Positions 61,518 to 64,000 of a stretch of DNA of 64,000 nucleotides are shown here, piece after piece; positions within the stretch are counted from its first letter, which is position 1; each line of letters begins with the position of its first letter. The stretch spans positions 2,552,001-2,616,000 of the forward strand of contig CP065003.1 in assembly GCA_016700175.1 (NCBI GenBank), written 5' to 3'. The notes below the pieces were generated by a model. It did no database searches. It saw nothing but the letters and a program-made list of their open reading frames with translations, and was not told where the DNA came from. The DNA comes from Acidobacteriota bacterium (GTDB lineage: Bacteria > Acidobacteriota > Blastocatellia > Pyrinomonadales > Pyrinomonadaceae). The translations under genes and the position numbers were made by a program.

Positions 61518-64000
61518 ATGACCAAGAACACATTTCTCATCGCTCTCCTCTTACTGCTTCTTTCAGCATCCGTCTTCCCGCAGACGGACGCCCCAATGCT
61601 CTACCGGACGCCGACGATGAACCGGACGCACATCACGTTCGTCTTCGCAGGCGACCTCTGGAGGGTCCCGCGCGGAGGAGGCGACGCGGAAAGGCTTACG
61701 ACCGCGGTCGGTCCCGAGGCCTCGCCGTATTACTCGCCCGACGGACGCTGGATCGCGTTCCGTGCCGGCTACGACGGCAACCAGGACATCTTTGTCATCC
61801 CTGCCGAAGGCGGATCGCCCCGGAGGATCACATACCATCCGGGAGCCGAAACGGTGATCGGATGGACGAACGACAGCCGCTCGATCGTGTTCGCATCCGG
61901 TCGCACGACCCAGTTTCCGACGCCGATGATGTACAAGGTCGCGCTCTCCGGCGAAGGAATGGCCGAAGAGCTTCCGTTCCCGATGGTCGGCGGACAAATG
62001 TCCTATTCGCCGGACGGATCTCAGATCGCTTACATGCCTTTGTCCCCCGCGTTCAACCAGTGGAAGTTCTACCGGGGCGGGCGCACGACAAAGGTCTGGA
62101 TCGGCAATCTTTCGGACTCGGCTGTAACAGAGATCCCGCGCGAGAATTCGAACGACTTCTCGCCGGTCTGGATCGGAAACAAGATCTACTTTCTCTCCGA
62201 CCGAAACAACCGCAGCGTCACTCTTTATTCCTACGACACAGCGACCAAGCGAGTGAAGGAAGAGGTGCGCAATACAGGGCTCGATATCAAAGCCGTTTCA
62301 GGCGGACCGGACGGCATCGTCTATGAGCAGTTCGGCGGGATCTACACTTTCGATCCTGCATCCGGCCGTTCCCAGAAAGTGAATATCACCCTGCGCGGAG
62401 ACTTCCCCGAAGTAAGGCCCAGGTACGAAAGGGTCGCGAGCAGGATCAGCGCTGCTGCGATCTCTCCGAACGGCGCACGCGCGGTCTTCGAAGCCCGAGG
62501 CGAGATCCTTACCGTTCCCGCCGAAAAGGGCGACGCGAGGAATCTGACGGCCTCGTCGAACATTGCGGAGCGCGATCCGGCGTGGTCGCCGGACGGAAAA
62601 TGGATCGCCTATTTCTCGGACGAATCAGGCGAATACGCGCTTCACTTAAGGGACCAGTCGGGAATGGGCGAGGTGAAGAAGGTCTCGCTCGGGAACCCTT
62701 CGTCGTACTTCTACTCGCCACGCTTCTCACCCGACAGCAAGAAGTTGCTCTTTACGGACAAACGCCTGAACGTCTGGTATCTCGATATCGAGTCCGGGAA
62801 GATGACCAAGGTCGACACGAACACCTACGAGAACCCGTTCACGGTGCTCGATCCTTCCTGGTCGCCCGACAGCAAGTGGATCGTCTACACGAAACAGCTC
62901 CGCAACAGGCTCGGGGCCGTGCACGTTTACTCGCTTGAGACCGGTAAGAGCACGAGGCTCAGCGACGGCCTTTCCGATGCCCGCTACGCGGCGTTCGACG
63001 GAAGCGGCAAGTACATCTATTTCACCGCCTCCACCGACAACGGCCCGACGACCGGCTGGCTCGATATGTCGAGCTACCCTTTCAACACGACCCGCAGCGT
63101 TTACGCGATCGTTCTCGCCCGCGACGAGGAGTCGCCTCTGAAACCCGAGAGCGACGAGGAAAAGGTGAAGGAACCGGAGGGCGAGAAGAAGGAAGGCGCG
63201 GAGAAAAAGCCGGACGAGAAGAAACCCGAAGGGCCGGTCGTGAAGATCGATTTCGAAGGCATCGACCAGAGGATCGTCGATCTGCCGCTCGCGAACAGGA
63301 ATTACGTCGCGCTGGTCGCGGGGAAGGCCGGCAGCTTTTTCCTTCTCGAATCGGTTCCGCCGAGCGGAACTTCCTCAAGGCCTCAGCCGGGAGCGACGCT
63401 TCACAGGTTCAGCTTCGACAAGCGAGAGGCGACGAAGGTCGCCGACGGCGTTAACCTGTTCGACGTTTCCGCGAACGGCGAGAAGATGCTCGTCGGACTG
63501 GGGCCTGGACGAGTAGTGATCGCGAACGCGGCGGCGCCCCTGAAGCCCGGTGAGGGCGCTTTGAACCTGGGCCAGATGGAGGTCTATGTCGATCCGCGCG
63601 CCGAGTGGCGGCAGATGTACGAAGAGGCGTGGCGCATTCAGCGCGATTTCTTCTATGATCCGAACCTGCACGGGCTCGATTACGAAGCGACGAAGGCGAA
63701 ATACAGGCCGTTCGTCGAAGGCATAATGACGCGCGCCGACCTGAACTACCTGTTCCAGGAAATGCTCGGCAATATGACCGTCGGCCACCACAACTCCGGC
63801 GGAGGCGACCAGCCGAACCCGACGACCTATAACGTCGGCTTGCTCGGCGCCGATTACTCGATCGAGAACGGGCGATACCGGTTCAAGAAGATCTTCAACG
63901 GCGAGAACTGGAATCCGGGCCTCAACGCGCCTCTTACGCGGCCCGGGCTGAATGTGAAGGAAGGCGAGTACCTGCTCGCGGTCAACGGCAGGAACCTGAC
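61518..64000 (+). CDS. Tricorn-like protease, N-terminal part (runs off the window)
   Basis: The open frame from ATG 61518 continues through the end, giving 827 residues so far. After a signal peptide (about 1-19) come PD40/WD40-like beta-propeller blades (ASPYYSPDGRWIAF, QMSYSPDGSQIAYMP, DPAWSPDGKWIAYF and similar, to about residue 530). A charged Glu/Lys linker follows (around 63,140-63,240), then the core region beginning EEAWRIQRDFFYDPN and MLGNMTVGHHNSGGG. The window ends just at the PDZ region (VKEGEYLLAVNGRNL). Tricorn proteins and bacterial homologues degrade peptides with a Ser nucleophile that lies beyond the window end. The signal peptide suggests a periplasmic or secreted form. 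Confidence 0.93.
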   Translation, partial: MTKNTFLIALLLLLLSASVFPQTDAPMLYRTPTMNRTHITFVFAGDLWRVPRGGGDAERLTTAVGPEASPYYSPDGRWIAFRAGYDGNQDIFVIPAEGGSPRRITYHPGAETVIGWTNDSRSIVFASGRTTQFPTPMMYKVALSGEGMAEELPFPMVGGQMSYSPDGSQIAYMPLSPAFNQWKFYRGGRTTKVWIGNLSDSAVTEIPRENSNDFSPVWIGNKIYFLSDRNNRSVTLYSYDTATKRVKEEVRNTGLDIKAVSGGPDGIVYEQFGGIYTFDPASGRSQKVNITLRGDFPEVRPRYERVASRISAAAISPNGARAVFEARGEILTVPAEKGDARNLTASSNIAERDPAWSPDGKWIAYFSDESGEYALHLRDQSGMGEVKKVSLGNPSSYFYSPRFSPDSKKLLFTDKRLNVWYLDIESGKMTKVDTNTYENPFTVLDPSWSPDSKWIVYTKQLRNRLGAVHVYSLETGKSTRLSDGLSDARYAAFDGSGKYIYFTASTDNGPTTGWLDMSSYPFNTTRSVYAIVLARDEESPLKPESDEEKVKEPEGEKKEGAEKKPDEKKPEGPVVKIDFEGIDQRIVDLPLANRNYVALVAGKAGSFFLLESVPPSGTSSRPQPGATLHRFSFDKREATKVADGVNLFDVSANGEKMLVGLGPGRVVIANAAAPLKPGEGALNLGQMEVYVDPRAEWRQMYEEAWRIQRDFFYDPNLHGLDYEATKAKYRPFVEGIMTRADLNYLFQEMLGNMTVGHHNSGGGDQPNPTTYNVGLLGADYSIENGRYRFKKIFNGENWNPGLNAPLTRPGLNVKEGEYLLAVNGRNL

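Overview
The window is about 60% GC chromosomal DNA from a Gram-negative bacterium. The cues are a decayed LPS-type heptosyltransferase, MacB-type permeases, a 1020-residue TPR/sigma-54 activator, CarD, ClpS/ClpA, many secreted or exported peptidases (M14, M28, Tricorn-like, S2P, YpfJ-type) and very abundant short intergenic repeats. Together these suggest Acidobacteriota, most likely class Blastocatellia (Pyrinomonadaceae-like). That placement is inference from gene content; no rRNA gene is present to test it.

Layout. 1-1.6 kb: end of an ATP synthase operon (atpA 3' end, atpG). 1.8-5.6 kb: small membrane proteins, VanZ-like protein, SPFH/zinc-ribbon protein, Trm112 and a multiply frameshifted glycosyltransferase-9 pseudogene. 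5.9-13 kb: SLC13-type permease, Nfu Fe-S scaffold, a GAF/acidic protein, lytic transglycosylase. 13-18.4 kb: Ppx/GppA, CBS protein, SixA, a PhoB/PhoR-like two-component pair, CarD. 18.4-20.6 kb (minus): QueF, and a YacG-small protein-MFS cluster. 20.6-22.9 kb: an accessory island with palindromic modules, an intact IS1111-type (IS110 family) element with a structured non-coding end, and tandem short repeats. 23-34.4 kb: LEA-like membrane protein, S2P, HU, hydrolases, asparaginase, RecN, M14 peptidase, YkgJ-type protein, methyltransferase. 34.6-37.7 kb: two MacB-type permeases and tRNA-Met. 37.8-45.7 kb: antiporter, aldehyde dehydrogenase, AlaS, RecX, TruB. 45.7-57.5 kb: hydrolases, DUF1287 protein, the sigma-54 activator, GH63-like glucosidase, ClpS-ClpA. 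57.5-64 kb: a 1.1 kb tandem-repeat island, a secreted protein, an M28 peptidase, a repeat array and a Tricorn-like protease that runs off the end.

The genes are mainly housekeeping and envelope/proteolysis functions. The unusual content is the repeat ecology. A modular palindromic repeat is found in intergenic arrays near 47.6 and 61.1-61.5 kb, and also inserted in frame inside truB. Foldback repeats with different arm sequences sit at gene ends, and GGACTGAG octamer foldbacks between convergent genes supply stop codons and the last residues of proteins. The IS1111-type element has a long-range paired non-coding end that fits a bridge/seek RNA, with an 8-nt match to its insertion flank. These are the best candidates for under-described biology.
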